From: Ruminococcus sp.
Lineage (GTDB): Bacteria > Bacillota > Clostridia > Oscillospirales > Ruminococcaceae
Reading direction: 5' to 3'
NCBI GenBank assembly: GCA_017463375.1
Contig: JAFTPG010000028.1
Location: 1 to 51,333 of the forward strand
DNA length: 51,333 nucleotides
Below are positions 34,033 through 42,502 of this stretch, piece by piece (position 1 is the stretch's first letter; each line of letters opens with the position of its first letter). The position numbers and the translations under genes are program-made. The notes beneath the pieces were generated by a model. It had not been told where the DNA came from. It saw only the letters and a program-made list of their open reading frames with translations, and did not search any database.

Positions 34033-35973
34033 ATGAGCAACGGTTTTTTACCAATTACCAGACAGGAAATGGACGAGCTTGGAATCAGGCAGTTCGACTA
34101 CATATATATAACGGGAGACGCTTATGTTGACCATCCGAGCTTCGGAGCAGCTATAGTGACTCGTCTTATCGAGTCGTTGGGCTATACGGTGGGAATCATT
34201 TCTCAGCCCGACTGGCGCTCCGATAAGGACTTCAAGCGTTTCGGAGCTCCTAAGTATGCGTTTCTCGTAACATCGGGAAACATTGACTCCATGGTCGCGC
34301 ACTATACCGCCGCAAAGAAGAAGCGCTCCGACGACGCATATACGGCAGGCGGAATGGCAGGAAAGCGTCCCGACAGAGCAGTTATCGTGTACTGCCGCAG
34401 ACTTCGTGAGATTTTCGGAGATGTTCCGATTGCAATAGGCGGTCTGGAGGCTTCTCTCCGCCGCTTTGCCCACTACGACTACTGGGACGATGCTGTAAGA
34501 CCCTCGATTCTTGCCGACAGCGGAGCAGACCTGCTCATGTACGGCATGGGAGAGCATCAGATTACCGAGCTTACCGAGCGTCTCGCAAGGGGAGAAAAAA
34601 TCTCGGAAATCCACGATATCAGAGGAACCTGCTACCTTACCGAGCCTGTGAATACTCCTCTCGGAGCAGCTCAGTGTCCGTCATTCGAGCAGGTTCGTGA
34701 CAGCAAAACCGAGTACGCAAAGGCGACGAAAATACAGTACGATTGGCAGGACGAGGTCTACGGAAAAACAATTATTCAGCGTCACGGAAAAATGATGCTG
34801 GTTCAGACTCCGCCTGCGCTCAGTCTCACAACCGAGGAGCTTGACCGAATCTACGATCTCCCCTACATGAGGGCGTATCACCCGTCGTATGAGAAGCTGG
34901 GCGGTGTTCCCGGAATCGAGGAGGTAAAGTTCTCAGTCACCCACAACAGAGGCTGCTTCGGGTACTGCAACTTCTGCTCGATTGCCCTGCATCAGGGAAG
35001 AAGAATTACCTGCCGAAGCGAGGAGTCGGTTCTCAGGGAAGCCGAAAAGCTGACTAAAATGCCAGATTTCAAGGGATATATCCACGATGTCGGAGGTCCG
35101 ACGGCGAATTTCCGTCATACCTCGTGTGAAAAGCAGCTCTCAAAGGGACTGTGCATGGGAAAGAAGTGTCTTGCTCCCAAGCCATGCCCTGCGCTGAAGG
35201 CTGACCACACGGAATATCTGCGGATTCTCAGAAAGCTCCGTAAAATCAAGGGAGTCAAGAGAGTTTTCATCCGTTCGGGTATCCGTTACGACTACCTTAT
35301 GGAGGACAAAAACGACGAGTTCATGCGTGAGCTGATAAAGCATCACGTCAGCGGTCAGCTAAAGGTTGCGCCCGAGCATTGCTCGGCGGTCGTGCTGGAT
35401 AAGATGGGCAAGCCGCATATCGAGGCATATAAGGCGTTCCAGAAGCGATTTTACGAGATTACAAAGGGTATCGGCAAGGAGCAGTATCTTGTGCCCTATC
35501 TGATGTCGTCACATCCGGGAAGCACGCTGAAAGAAGCAGTGGAGCTTGCGGTGTTCCTTAAAGAGAACAAAATCCGTCCCGAGCAGGTTCAGGATTTCTA
35601 CCCGACTCCGGGAACTATCTCAACGGCGATGTTCTATACGGAGCTTGACCCGTATACGATGGAAAAGGTTTATGTTCCGAAAACACCGCAGGAAAAGGCA
35701 ATGCAGAGAGCGCTTCTCCAGTATTTCAAGCCGCAGAACAGGGAGATCGTTATTGAGGCTCTGAAAAAAGCAGGCAGACGTGACCTCATAGGTTCGTCGC
35801 CTAAGTGTCTGGTCGAGGACGTTTCGTCAGGAAATTCACGGGGCGGTAAGAATTATTCGGGAAAAGCAAACAGCAGCGGAAGAAAAGGCGGTGAATCCGG
35901 ATGGCAAAGAAAAGGACAGGGAAAACATACTCCAAAAGCTCCTCAGGGCAGAAATCGCAGAAAGCGAAGCTGA
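34033..35973 (+). CDS. YgiQ family radical SAM protein
   Basis: A 646-residue UPF0313/YgiQ protein. The N-terminal 290 residues are a B12-binding-like domain (FDYIYITGDAYVDHPSFG, then AIGGLEASLRRFAHYDYW), followed by the radical SAM core with CFGYCNFC (CxxxCxxC) near residue 310 and a long C-terminal domain. The family's reaction is unknown. The last 40 residues are a Gly/Ser/Lys-rich tail, and the final 73 bases also encode the start of the next gene in another frame. Confidence 0.92.
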   Translation: MSNGFLPITRQEMDELGIRQFDYIYITGDAYVDHPSFGAAIVTRLIESLGYTVGIISQPDWRSDKDFKRFGAPKYAFLVTSGNIDSMVAHYTAAKKKRSDDAYTAGGMAGKRPDRAVIVYCRRLREIFGDVPIAIGGLEASLRRFAHYDYWDDAVRPSILADSGADLLMYGMGEHQITELTERLARGEKISEIHDIRGTCYLTEPVNTPLGAAQCPSFEQVRDSKTEYAKATKIQYDWQDEVYGKTIIQRHGKMMLVQTPPALSLTTEELDRIYDLPYMRAYHPSYEKLGGVPGIEEVKFSVTHNRGCFGYCNFCSIALHQGRRITCRSEESVLREAEKLTKMPDFKGYIHDVGGPTANFRHTSCEKQLSKGLCMGKKCLAPKPCPALKADHTEYLRILRKLRKIKGVKRVFIRSGIRYDYLMEDKNDEFMRELIKHHVSGQLKVAPEHCSAVVLDKMGKPHIEAYKAFQKRFYEITKGIGKEQYLVPYLMSSHPGSTLKEAVELAVFLKENKIRPEQVQDFYPTPGTISTAMFYTELDPYTMEKVYVPKTPQEKAMQRALLQYFKPQNREIVIEALKKAGRRDLIGSSPKCLVEDVSSGNSRGGKNYSGKANSSGRKGGESGWQRKGQGKHTPKAPQGRNRRKRS

Positions 35974-36836
35974 TTTCGGGAGTACTGGTGGTTGCAGCGG
36001 CGATCGCCGTTACGATACTGGAGCAGAAGGGCTGTATTCCGCTTTCTGAGAATACAGCGGAGGTAAGCGATAATCTTGTCGTGAACTTCATTGATGTCGG
36101 GCAGGGCGACTGCATTTACCTCAGCGCAGACGGAGAAAATATGCTCATAGACTGCGGCGAGGCTTCCGAAGCAGAGGCAGTTCTGAGTTACCTTGACAAG
36201 CTCGGAGTAAAAAGGCTGGATTATGTTGTTGCGACGCATCCTCACTCCGACCACATGGGCGGTATGAGCGAAATTGTTGAAGCCTGCGACATCGGGGAGG
36301 TTATTATGCCGTATCTCGATGACGGCGATATCCCGACTACACGCTATTTCGAGAAATTCCTCGAAGCCTGCGACGAAAAGGGTATTGATATAACAGACGC
36401 AGAGGTCGGAGCGACTATCGGAATCGGAGACGCTCAGGCGAAGATTATTGCTCCCAGCAGCAGGGATTACGGCAATGCCAACAACTATTCTGTGGGAATC
36501 CTTCTTTCTCACGGCAGCAATGATTTTATTTTCACAGGCGACGCCGAGGCTCTTGCCGAGGAGGAAATGATCGAAAGCGGAATGCTTAAAGAGGTCGAGG
36601 TGTACAAGGTCGGACATCATGGCAGCGATACGTCGTCCTCGGAGGAATTTTTGGAAGTCATTTCTCCCGAATATGCCGTTGTGATGTGCGGCGAGGGCAA
36701 CTCCTACGGGCATCCGCATGACGAGATCGTTGAGAGGATCAGGGAATATACAGATGAAATTCTCCGCACCGATTTGTGCGGAAGTATAGTTATTGAGTCC
36801 GACGGAAATGAGCTTGAGATTCGGACGGAAAGGTAA
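35901..36836 (+). CDS. ComEC/Rec2-like metallo-beta-lactamase fold hydrolase
   Basis: A 311-residue protein: basic N-terminus, one membrane helix (about 24-43), then an MBL domain opening NFIDVGQGDCIYL with the metal motif THPHSDHMGG and later GHHGSDTSSSE. It matches the extracellular nuclease-like domain of ComEC without the channel, a type often found as a stand-alone secreted or anchored enzyme in Clostridia. Its start lies inside ygiQ (73-base overlap); AGGCGG precedes the ATG by about 9 bases. It is followed after 3 bases by a DUF3006 gene, a usual partner. Confidence 0.87.
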   Translation: MAKKRTGKTYSKSSSGQKSQKAKLISGVLVVAAAIAVTILEQKGCIPLSENTAEVSDNLVVNFIDVGQGDCIYLSADGENMLIDCGEASEAEAVLSYLDKLGVKRLDYVVATHPHSDHMGGMSEIVEACDIGEVIMPYLDDGDIPTTRYFEKFLEACDEKGIDITDAEVGATIGIGDAQAKIIAPSSRDYGNANNYSVGILLSHGSNDFIFTGDAEALAEEEMIESGMLKEVEVYKVGHHGSDTSSSEEFLEVISPEYAVVMCGEGNSYGHPHDEIVERIREYTDEILRTDLCGSIVIESDGNELEIRTER

Positions 36837-36839
36837 GCT

Positions 36840-37058
36840 ATGATTATTATTGACCGATTTGAGGGGAATATTGCAGTTCTCGAGACCGACGGCGGAATGC
36901 TCGAGGCTGAGAGAAGTCTGGTTCCTGCCGAGGCTCAGGAGGGCGATGTGCTCTACTTTGCAGACGGAGCTTATTCCGTGGACAGAGCCGCTACCGAGGA
37001 AAGACGTGCTGCAATAAGAGCAAGACTCAGCAGACTTCGGAGGAACGGCAATGACTGA
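36840..37058 (+). CDS. DUF3006 small protein
   Basis: A 72-residue protein: a short beta-barrel-like start (MIIIDRFEGNIAVLETDGG), a GDVLYF strand, then an Arg-rich C-terminal helix (RRAAIRARLSRLRR). DUF3006 proteins are repeatedly found next to ComEC-like MBL enzymes, as here; no function is established. The end overlaps the next gene by 8 bases. Confidence 0.82.
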   Translation: MIIIDRFEGNIAVLETDGGMLEAERSLVPAEAQEGDVLYFADGAYSVDRAATEERRAAIRARLSRLRRNGND

Positions 37059-38268
37059 TACTATTATAATAGGTGCAGGAGCTGCAGGCTGCTTTGCGGC
37101 AATAACTGCGGCGAGATTCGGCAAAAGCGTTCTCATGTTCGAGAAGAATGAGCATGTCGGCAGAAAGCTCCGCATTACGGGCAAGGGACGCTGTAATGTC
37201 ACGAATAACTGCACCGTTCAGGAGCTGATGAACAATATTCCCGTGAATCCGAGATTTCTGTACAGCGCATTTTCAGGCTTCGATTCTCAGGACACGATGA
37301 ATTTCTTCGAGGAGCTTGGAGTTCCGCTTAAAACTGAGCGTGGAAACAGAGTTTTTCCCGTAAGCGACAATGCTGAGGATATCGTGAATGCCCTCAGCAG
37401 GGAGCTGAAAAGGCTCGGAGTGCGTATAATCCGCAAAAAAGTGCAGAAAATTATCTGTGAGGACGGAGTCTGCAAGGGAGTCCGTGCAGGCGGAGAGGAC
37501 TACTACTCACAGTCTGTTCTGATCGCCTGCGGAGGGAAATCCTACCCGAACACAGGCTCGACAGGCGACGGATATACTCTTGCTCAGGAGCTTGGACATA
37601 CGGTAACTCCGCTGAAGCCCTCGCTTGTTCCGATGGTTTCGCCCGACAGATATTGTGCGGAAATGATGGGACTCTCGCTCAGAAACGTTACTCTGAAGCT
37701 TTACGACGGCGAGAAGCTCGTCTATACGGAGCTTGGAGAAATGCTGTTCACGCATTTCGGAGTAACGGGACCGCTTGTTCTGAGCGCAAGCTCGCATATT
37801 AGAGATATGGCGCCGAACAGATACAAGCTGCTTATCGACCTCAAGCCGGGACTTACTCCCGAACAGCTTGATGCAAGAATCCAGCGTGATTTCGCTGAGA
37901 ATATCAATCGTGACTTTGTCAATGCGGTCAGAAAGCTGCTGCCGGCAAAGCTCATACCTGTGGCAGTCAGACTTTCAGGAATTGCTCCCGAACAGAAGGT
38001 CAACGGCATTACAAAGGAGCAGCGCAGGGCTTTCGGAGCCTTGATAAAGGCATTTCCTGTGAGAATCTCAGGCTTCCGCCCGATTGACGAGGCAATTATC
38101 ACCAGCGGAGGTATCTGTGTAAAGGAAATCAATCCGAAAACCATGGAATCTAAGCTTGTTCCGGGACTCTTCTTTGCAGGAGAGGTCATAGATGTTGACG
38201 CATATACGGGCGGATTCAATCTCCAGATAGCGTTCTCAACTGCGTACAGCGCAGCTTTATATATGTAG
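37051..38268 (+). CDS. HI0933-family FAD-dependent oxidoreductase
   Basis: A 405-residue flavoprotein. The dinucleotide fold GAGAAGCFAAITAARFGKSV begins at residue 8, then KLRITGKGRCNVTN typical of HI0933/YhiN, and the FAD-binding close GLFFAGEVIDVDAYTGGFN. The substrate is unknown for the family. It is part of the plus-strand run leading to cmk, overlapping the DUF3006 gene. Confidence 0.92.
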   Translation: MTDTIIIGAGAAGCFAAITAARFGKSVLMFEKNEHVGRKLRITGKGRCNVTNNCTVQELMNNIPVNPRFLYSAFSGFDSQDTMNFFEELGVPLKTERGNRVFPVSDNAEDIVNALSRELKRLGVRIIRKKVQKIICEDGVCKGVRAGGEDYYSQSVLIACGGKSYPNTGSTGDGYTLAQELGHTVTPLKPSLVPMVSPDRYCAEMMGLSLRNVTLKLYDGEKLVYTELGEMLFTHFGVTGPLVLSASSHIRDMAPNRYKLLIDLKPGLTPEQLDARIQRDFAENINRDFVNAVRKLLPAKLIPVAVRLSGIAPEQKVNGITKEQRRAFGALIKAFPVRISGFRPIDEAIITSGGICVKEINPKTMESKLVPGLFFAGEVIDVDAYTGGFNLQIAFSTAYSAALYM

Positions 38269-38287
38269 TAATTGGAGGGATTCAAAC

Positions 38288-38962
38288 ATGAAAACAATTA
38301 ACGTCGCAATCGACGGTCCTGCGGGTGCAGGAAAAAGCTCAATCGCCAAGGCGGTTTCGGCTGAGCTGGGATACATCTATGTTGATACAGGAGCGCTCTA
38401 CCGTGCAGTTGCGCTGTTTGTGACCGAGAATAATATTCCTGATGAGGATATTGCAGAGTCTCTCGGCAAGGCGGAGGTCTCACTGAAATTTATCGGAGGA
38501 GCTCAGCGTGTTTTCCTCGGAGACAGGGACGTTTCCGATTTAATCAGAACTCCCGAAATCTCAATGGCGGCTTCAAGAACCTCGTCGATTCCTGCGGTGA
38601 GAGCGTACCTTTTTGAGACTCAGCAGAAAATTGCCCGTGAGAATAATGTGATCATGGATGGCAGGGATATCGGAACAGTCGTGCTTCCGAATGCTGACGT
38701 AAAGATTTTCCTCACGGCTTCCGCAGAGGAGCGTGCAATGCGCCGCTATAAGGAGCTTTCCGAGAAGCCGGGCTGTCCGTGCTACGAGGAGATCCTCAGC
38801 GACATAATCGAGCGTGACCATAACGACATGAATCGCAAAACTGCTCCGCTGAAGCAGGCTGAGGACGCAGTTCTTGTGGACACGACCGGAATGAATCTTG
38901 AGGAGTCATCCGCTGTAATCAAAAAAATCATCCTTGAAAAGACAAATGGAGGAGAAGCATGA
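38288..38962 (+). CDS. cmk: cytidylate kinase
   Basis: A 224-residue kinase that phosphorylates CMP and dCMP. The P-loop DGPAGAGKSS lies at residues 9-18, followed by YVDTGALYRAVAL, the MDGRDIGTVVLP core and DHNDMNR in the lid. It overlaps plsC by 4 bases. The order cmk-plsC-ispH-rpsA is common in Clostridia. Confidence 0.96.
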   Translation: MKTINVAIDGPAGAGKSSIAKAVSAELGYIYVDTGALYRAVALFVTENNIPDEDIAESLGKAEVSLKFIGGAQRVFLGDRDVSDLIRTPEISMAASRTSSIPAVRAYLFETQQKIARENNVIMDGRDIGTVVLPNADVKIFLTASAEERAMRRYKELSEKPGCPCYEEILSDIIERDHNDMNRKTAPLKQAEDAVLVDTTGMNLEESSAVIKKIILEKTNGGEA

Positions 38963-39600
38963 TATATCATATTGTAAAGGGACTCGTCCGCTTTGCGTTC
39001 GTGCTGGCATATAATCTGAAATACGAGGGCAAGGATAATGTTCCGAAAAAAACGGCTGTGATTTATGCATCCAACCACCGTACAAATGCCGACCCTCCGC
39101 TTCTTGCGGTGGGAACGTACGGAAAGTTCGCTTTCATGGCTAAGGAGGAGCTTTTCAGAAATAAGCTCTTCGGCTGGCTTATCCGCAGGCTGGGAGCGTT
39201 CCCCGTTTCCAGAGGAAAGGGCGACATGGGAGTCATTGACACCGCAGTGGAGCGTCTCGGTGCAGGACGCAGTCTCATGATCTTCCCTGAGGGAACACGC
39301 TCAAAGGACGGAAAGGTTCACCGCGGACACACCGGAGCTGCTCTCATTGCCGCCCGCACCGGAAATCAGATCATCCCCGTCGGAATAGTTTTCGGAGAGA
39401 AGCTGAAATTCCGCTGCAGAATCACTGTGAAATACGGCAAGCCGATCAATCCGTCGGACTACTGCGATATCTGCGACGAGCCTAATCCGAGACAGCTGGT
39501 AAGACTGAAAAACGCTTACATGGCGGAAATTACAAGGCTCGTCGAGGGCGAGCCTCTTCAGGAGGAAAAAGCTGTATCCGAGGTGAAAGGAAATGAGTAA
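38959..39600 (+). CDS. plsC: 1-acyl-glycerol-3-phosphate acyltransferase
   Basis: A 213-residue membrane-associated enzyme that makes phosphatidic acid. Block 1 is ASNHRTNADPPLL (NHx4D), block 2 GAFPVSRGKGDMG, and block 3 MIFPEGTRSKDG; a hydrophobic helix lies near the N-terminus. It overlaps cmk by 4 bases and ispH by 8 bases. Confidence 0.93.
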   Translation: MIYHIVKGLVRFAFVLAYNLKYEGKDNVPKKTAVIYASNHRTNADPPLLAVGTYGKFAFMAKEELFRNKLFGWLIRRLGAFPVSRGKGDMGVIDTAVERLGAGRSLMIFPEGTRSKDGKVHRGHTGAALIAARTGNQIIPVGIVFGEKLKFRCRITVKYGKPINPSDYCDICDEPNPRQLVRLKNAYMAEITRLVEGEPLQEEKAVSEVKGNE

Positions 39601-41566
39601 GGTTACCGTTGCGAAATCCGCAGGCTTCTGCTTCGGAGTGGACAGAGCAGTGAAAATGGTCTACGGGGAGCTTGAGAAGAATACCAAAGTAGCAACTCTG
39701 GGGCCGATCATACATAATCAGGATGTCGTGAACGACATGAAAGCAAAGGGAGCACGAATCATTGATTCTGTGGACGAGCTTGAGCCGGACGAGACTGTTG
39801 TGATCCGCTCTCACGGAGTCGGCAGGGACGTCTATGAGCAGATCGCTCAGAAGGGAAACAAGATGCTCGACGCAACGTGTCCGTTCGTCTCAAGGATCCA
39901 TAAAATCGTCGCAGAAAAGAACGCTGAGGGCTGCTTCATTCTCATTGCCGGAGATTCCAAGCACCCCGAGGTGCAAGGAATCGTTGGTCATTGTGACGAA
40001 AATTGCCTTGTTTTCAAGGACAATTTTGAGCTAAAAGACTTTTTTGAAAAAAAATATATAAATTTGAAAAAAAAGGTTGCAATTGTCTCGCAAACGACGT
40101 ATAATATAGTAGTATGGGGAGAGTGTTTAAAGGTGATTCCCAAAGACGATCCCGATGTCGTTATTTTTGATACTATTTGCAACGCTACCGATGCAAGACA
40201 GTCTGATGCACGAAAACTTGCTCAGTGCTCAGACCTTATGCTCGTCGTGGGAGGACGGCACAGTTCAAATACCGTGAAACTGTTTGAAGTGTGCAGCAAA
40301 TATTGCAAAACCTATCACATCGAAAACGCTGACGAGCTTCTCGCTTTACATCTTCCCGCTGCTGAAAAAATCGGCATTACTGCCGGTGCTTCTACACCGG
40401 CTTATATAATTAAGGAGGTACAAACCAACATGACAGAGAATGTAAATCTCACAACAAATCAGGACGAGGAGATCAACTTCGCAGAAGCCCTCGATCAGTC
40501 CTTCAAGAAAATACATACAGGAGAGAAGGTTAAAGGCATAGTAGTTGCTGTTAACAATACAGAAGTTATCGTAGACCTCGGTACAAAGCACACCGGCTAT
40601 GTTGCACTCGACGACCTCACAGATGATCCGGCTAAGAAGCCTGCTGACATTGTAAGCGTCGGCGACGAAATCGAACTTGTTGTAATCAAGGTAAACGATC
40701 AGGAGGGTACTGCTACTCTTTCCAAGAGAAAGGTTGACGAGCAGGCTGGCTTCGAGAAGATCGTTAAGGCTAAGGAAGAGGGAACTGTTCTTGAGGGTAC
40801 AGTTCAGCACGTTGTAAACAAGGGCGTTACACTCAGCGTTTACGGTGTAAGAATCTTTATCCCCGCTTCACAGACAGGTCTCCCCAGAGGCGCAGAGCTT
40901 GAGCAGCTCCTCAAGAAGAAGGTTGAGTTCAAGATCATCGAGGTTACAGAGGGCAGAAAGCGCGCTGTAGGCTCAATCAAGGAGGTTCTCAACGCTAAGA
41001 AGGAAGAGGCTAAGGCTAAGTTCTGGGAAGCTGCTGAGGTAGGTGCAGTTTACACAGGCGTTGTTAAGTCACTCACAAGCTTCGGCGCATTCGTTGACCT
41101 CGGCGGAATCGACGGAATGGTTCACATTTCCGAGCTTTCATGGAAGAGAATCAAGCACCCCAGCGAGGTTGTAAGCGTTGGCGATACTCTTGAAGTATAC
41201 ATCAAGGATCTCGACAAGGAAGCTAACAGAATCTCTCTCGGCTACAAGAAGACTGAGGACAACCCTTGGGAGATCTTCAAGGCTAACTACAATGTAGGCG
41301 ATGTTGTTAAGGCAACTATCGTTTCTATCACTTCATTCGGCGCTTTCGCTCAGATTATCGACGGAGTTGACGGTCTTATCCACATCTCTCAGATCGCTGA
41401 CAAGAAGGTTGAAAACGTTAAGGACATCCTCTCTGTAGGTCAGGAAGTTGACGTTAAGATCATCGACATTGATATCGAGGCTAAGAGAATCAGCATCTCT
41501 ATCCGTGCTCTTCTTGAGGACGCTGCTGATGAGGCTGAGGACGAAGCTGCTGACGACGCTGAATAA
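39593..41566 (+). CDS. ispH: IspH-ribosomal protein S1 fusion
   Basis: A 657-residue fused protein. Residues 1-275 are IspH (HMBPP reductase, last step of the MEP isoprenoid pathway) with cluster cysteines C13 (GFCFGV), C96 (DATCPF) and C196 (DTICNA). Residues 300-640 hold four S1 RNA-binding repeats; the last two begin VYTGVVKSLTSFGAFVDLGG and VVKATIVSITSFGAFAQI. This fusion is known from Clostridia. Between the parts an in-frame ATG (40430, residue 280) has AAGGAGG 11 bases upstream, so a separate 378-residue S1 may also be made. Codon use after this ATG shifts towards that of rpoB-like highly expressed genes. Confidence 0.93.
   Translation: MSKVTVAKSAGFCFGVDRAVKMVYGELEKNTKVATLGPIIHNQDVVNDMKAKGARIIDSVDELEPDETVVIRSHGVGRDVYEQIAQKGNKMLDATCPFVSRIHKIVAEKNAEGCFILIAGDSKHPEVQGIVGHCDENCLVFKDNFELKDFFEKKYINLKKKVAIVSQTTYNIVVWGECLKVIPKDDPDVVIFDTICNATDARQSDARKLAQCSDLMLVVGGRHSSNTVKLFEVCSKYCKTYHIENADELLALHLPAAEKIGITAGASTPAYIIKEVQTNMTENVNLTTNQDEEINFAEALDQSFKKIHTGEKVKGIVVAVNNTEVIVDLGTKHTGYVALDDLTDDPAKKPADIVSVGDEIELVVIKVNDQEGTATLSKRKVDEQAGFEKIVKAKEEGTVLEGTVQHVVNKGVTLSVYGVRIFIPASQTGLPRGAELEQLLKKKVEFKIIEVTEGRKRAVGSIKEVLNAKKEEAKAKFWEAAEVGAVYTGVVKSLTSFGAFVDLGGIDGMVHISELSWKRIKHPSEVVSVGDTLEVYIKDLDKEANRISLGYKKTEDNPWEIFKANYNVGDVVKATIVSITSFGAFAQIIDGVDGLIHISQIADKKVENVKDILSVGQEVDVKIIDIDIEAKRISISIRALLEDAADEAEDEAADDAE
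40077..40105 (+). promoter_or_regulatory. candidate internal promoter within ispH
   Basis: TTGCAA (40077-40082), 17-base spacer, TATAAT (40100-40105), just after an A-rich stretch (40040-40075) like an UP element. It would give a transcript for the S1 part alone. Confidence 0.5.
40382..40432 (+). promoter_or_regulatory. rpsA: internal hairpin, Shine-Dalgarno and start for S1
   Basis: GCCGGTG/CACCGGC forms a 7-bp hairpin (40382-40401), followed by AAGGAGG (40412-40418) and an in-frame ATG (40430). The reading frame continues through without a stop, so both fusion and free S1 are possible products. Confidence 0.7.
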
Positions 41567-41583
41567 TTCGTTTTTTCAGTAAT

Positions 41584-41614
41584 AAAGGACTGTACCTTGC
41601 GTACAGTCCTTTTT
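41584..41614 (+). terminator. terminator after ispH-S1
   Basis: AAAGGACTGTAC (41584-41595), loop CTTGC, GTACAGTCCTTT (41601-41612), then TT. It is only 17 bases before the next start, so that gene is either partly read through or controlled by this stem. Confidence 0.88.
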
Positions 41615-41630
41615 GTTTGGAGGTAGATTT

Positions 41631-42374
41631 ATGATTTTCAATCCGCTGTATTACTGTCCCGCTGAGGCTAATCGGCTGAAAAACGGGGAGAAGTTCAGCA
41701 AGCTCTCAGCAACTGAACAGACTGAGCTGAACAGGGCTGTTTTCGAGAAAAAGCTCGCCGAATATGACAGCACGTCAAAGAAGCTCTATGACGAGCACGA
41801 TAAAATTTACGGCGTTCATGTGGGACTGCTTCTCGTGATTTTTCTGATTGCCGGAGTGCTGGTTTATCTCTTGTTCACAGACAGATTTCGTGCACTTTAT
41901 CTCACGGTTCCTGTTCCGATCATTGCCGCCGCAATTGTAACCTCAGTCATATCGGAGAAGCGTAAAAAGAAGTACCTCGAGTATCTTCTCGGGGACTATC
42001 AGCCTGTTTGCACGGAGCTTGACGAGAATGACCTGCGTGAGGCTGGCTTCCTCGGCAGGCTTACTGTCGGAAATATGGAGTATTTTAAACTTGGTAATGT
42101 TCCTCACAGTGTCATTCACGGAATAGACCTGAGCGACAGACGCCAAAAATGTAAGAGTTATCTGTTCAGTTCTTGTGTGTGTGCGTACTGCGGAGAGCAG
42201 ATAAATAATGAAGATATTCTTATTGATTCCTCAAAGGGGAACGCAATATGCCCCGTATGCAAAGCACCGATGATAGTTCCGTGCTATAAGGAGATCCCGG
42301 ATGAGACTGTTGAGAAGCTTGTGCGTTACTGGACAACGGTTGAGCAGATCAGTTGTCAATTTTTGAGACGCTAA
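41631..42374 (+). CDS. unknown membrane protein with C-terminal zinc ribbon
   Basis: A 247-residue protein I do not recognise. ATG 41631 follows TTTGGAGG by 7 bases; a TTG frame from 41613 is rejected as it contains the ribosome binding site. Two membrane helices lie near residues 63-105 (VHVGLLLVIFLIAGVLVYLL and a second about 10 residues on). The C-terminus has CAYC and CPVC pairs about 28 residues apart, a rubredoxin/zinc-ribbon pattern. It lies directly behind the ispH-S1 terminator and has no promoter I could find. Confidence 0.75.
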   Translation: MIFNPLYYCPAEANRLKNGEKFSKLSATEQTELNRAVFEKKLAEYDSTSKKLYDEHDKIYGVHVGLLLVIFLIAGVLVYLLFTDRFRALYLTVPVPIIAAAIVTSVISEKRKKKYLEYLLGDYQPVCTELDENDLREAGFLGRLTVGNMEYFKLGNVPHSVIHGIDLSDRRQKCKSYLFSSCVCAYCGEQINNEDILIDSSKGNAICPVCKAPMIVPCYKEIPDETVEKLVRYWTTVEQISCQFLRR

Positions 42375-42417
42375 ATTGTGCAAAGTGCTCAAAAAATATA
42401 AAAACTCTGTTATCTGC

Positions 42418-42446
42418 TTGACAAATGGATAATAATATTGTAAATT
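42418..42446 (+). promoter_or_regulatory. promoter of the first GH9 gene
   Basis: TTGACA (42418-42423), 17-base spacer, TAAATT (42441-42446); the start would be about 50 bases before the ATG, with GAGAGGGG as ribosome binding site. Confidence 0.72.
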
Positions 42447-42502
42447 TAAAGTGTATAGGTGTGGATAATTACACCAAAATTTATTGAGAGGGGAAATTTT
42501 TT

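Noticed and set aside
35943-37214. 423-codon minus-strand frame opposite the MBL and DUF3006 genes
   Set aside because: It spans three well-supported plus-strand genes and has no ribosome binding site.
39593-41566. IspH-S1 fusion as a sequencing or assembly error
   Set aside because: The reading frame is continuous, both parts are complete and the same fusion is known in Clostridia.
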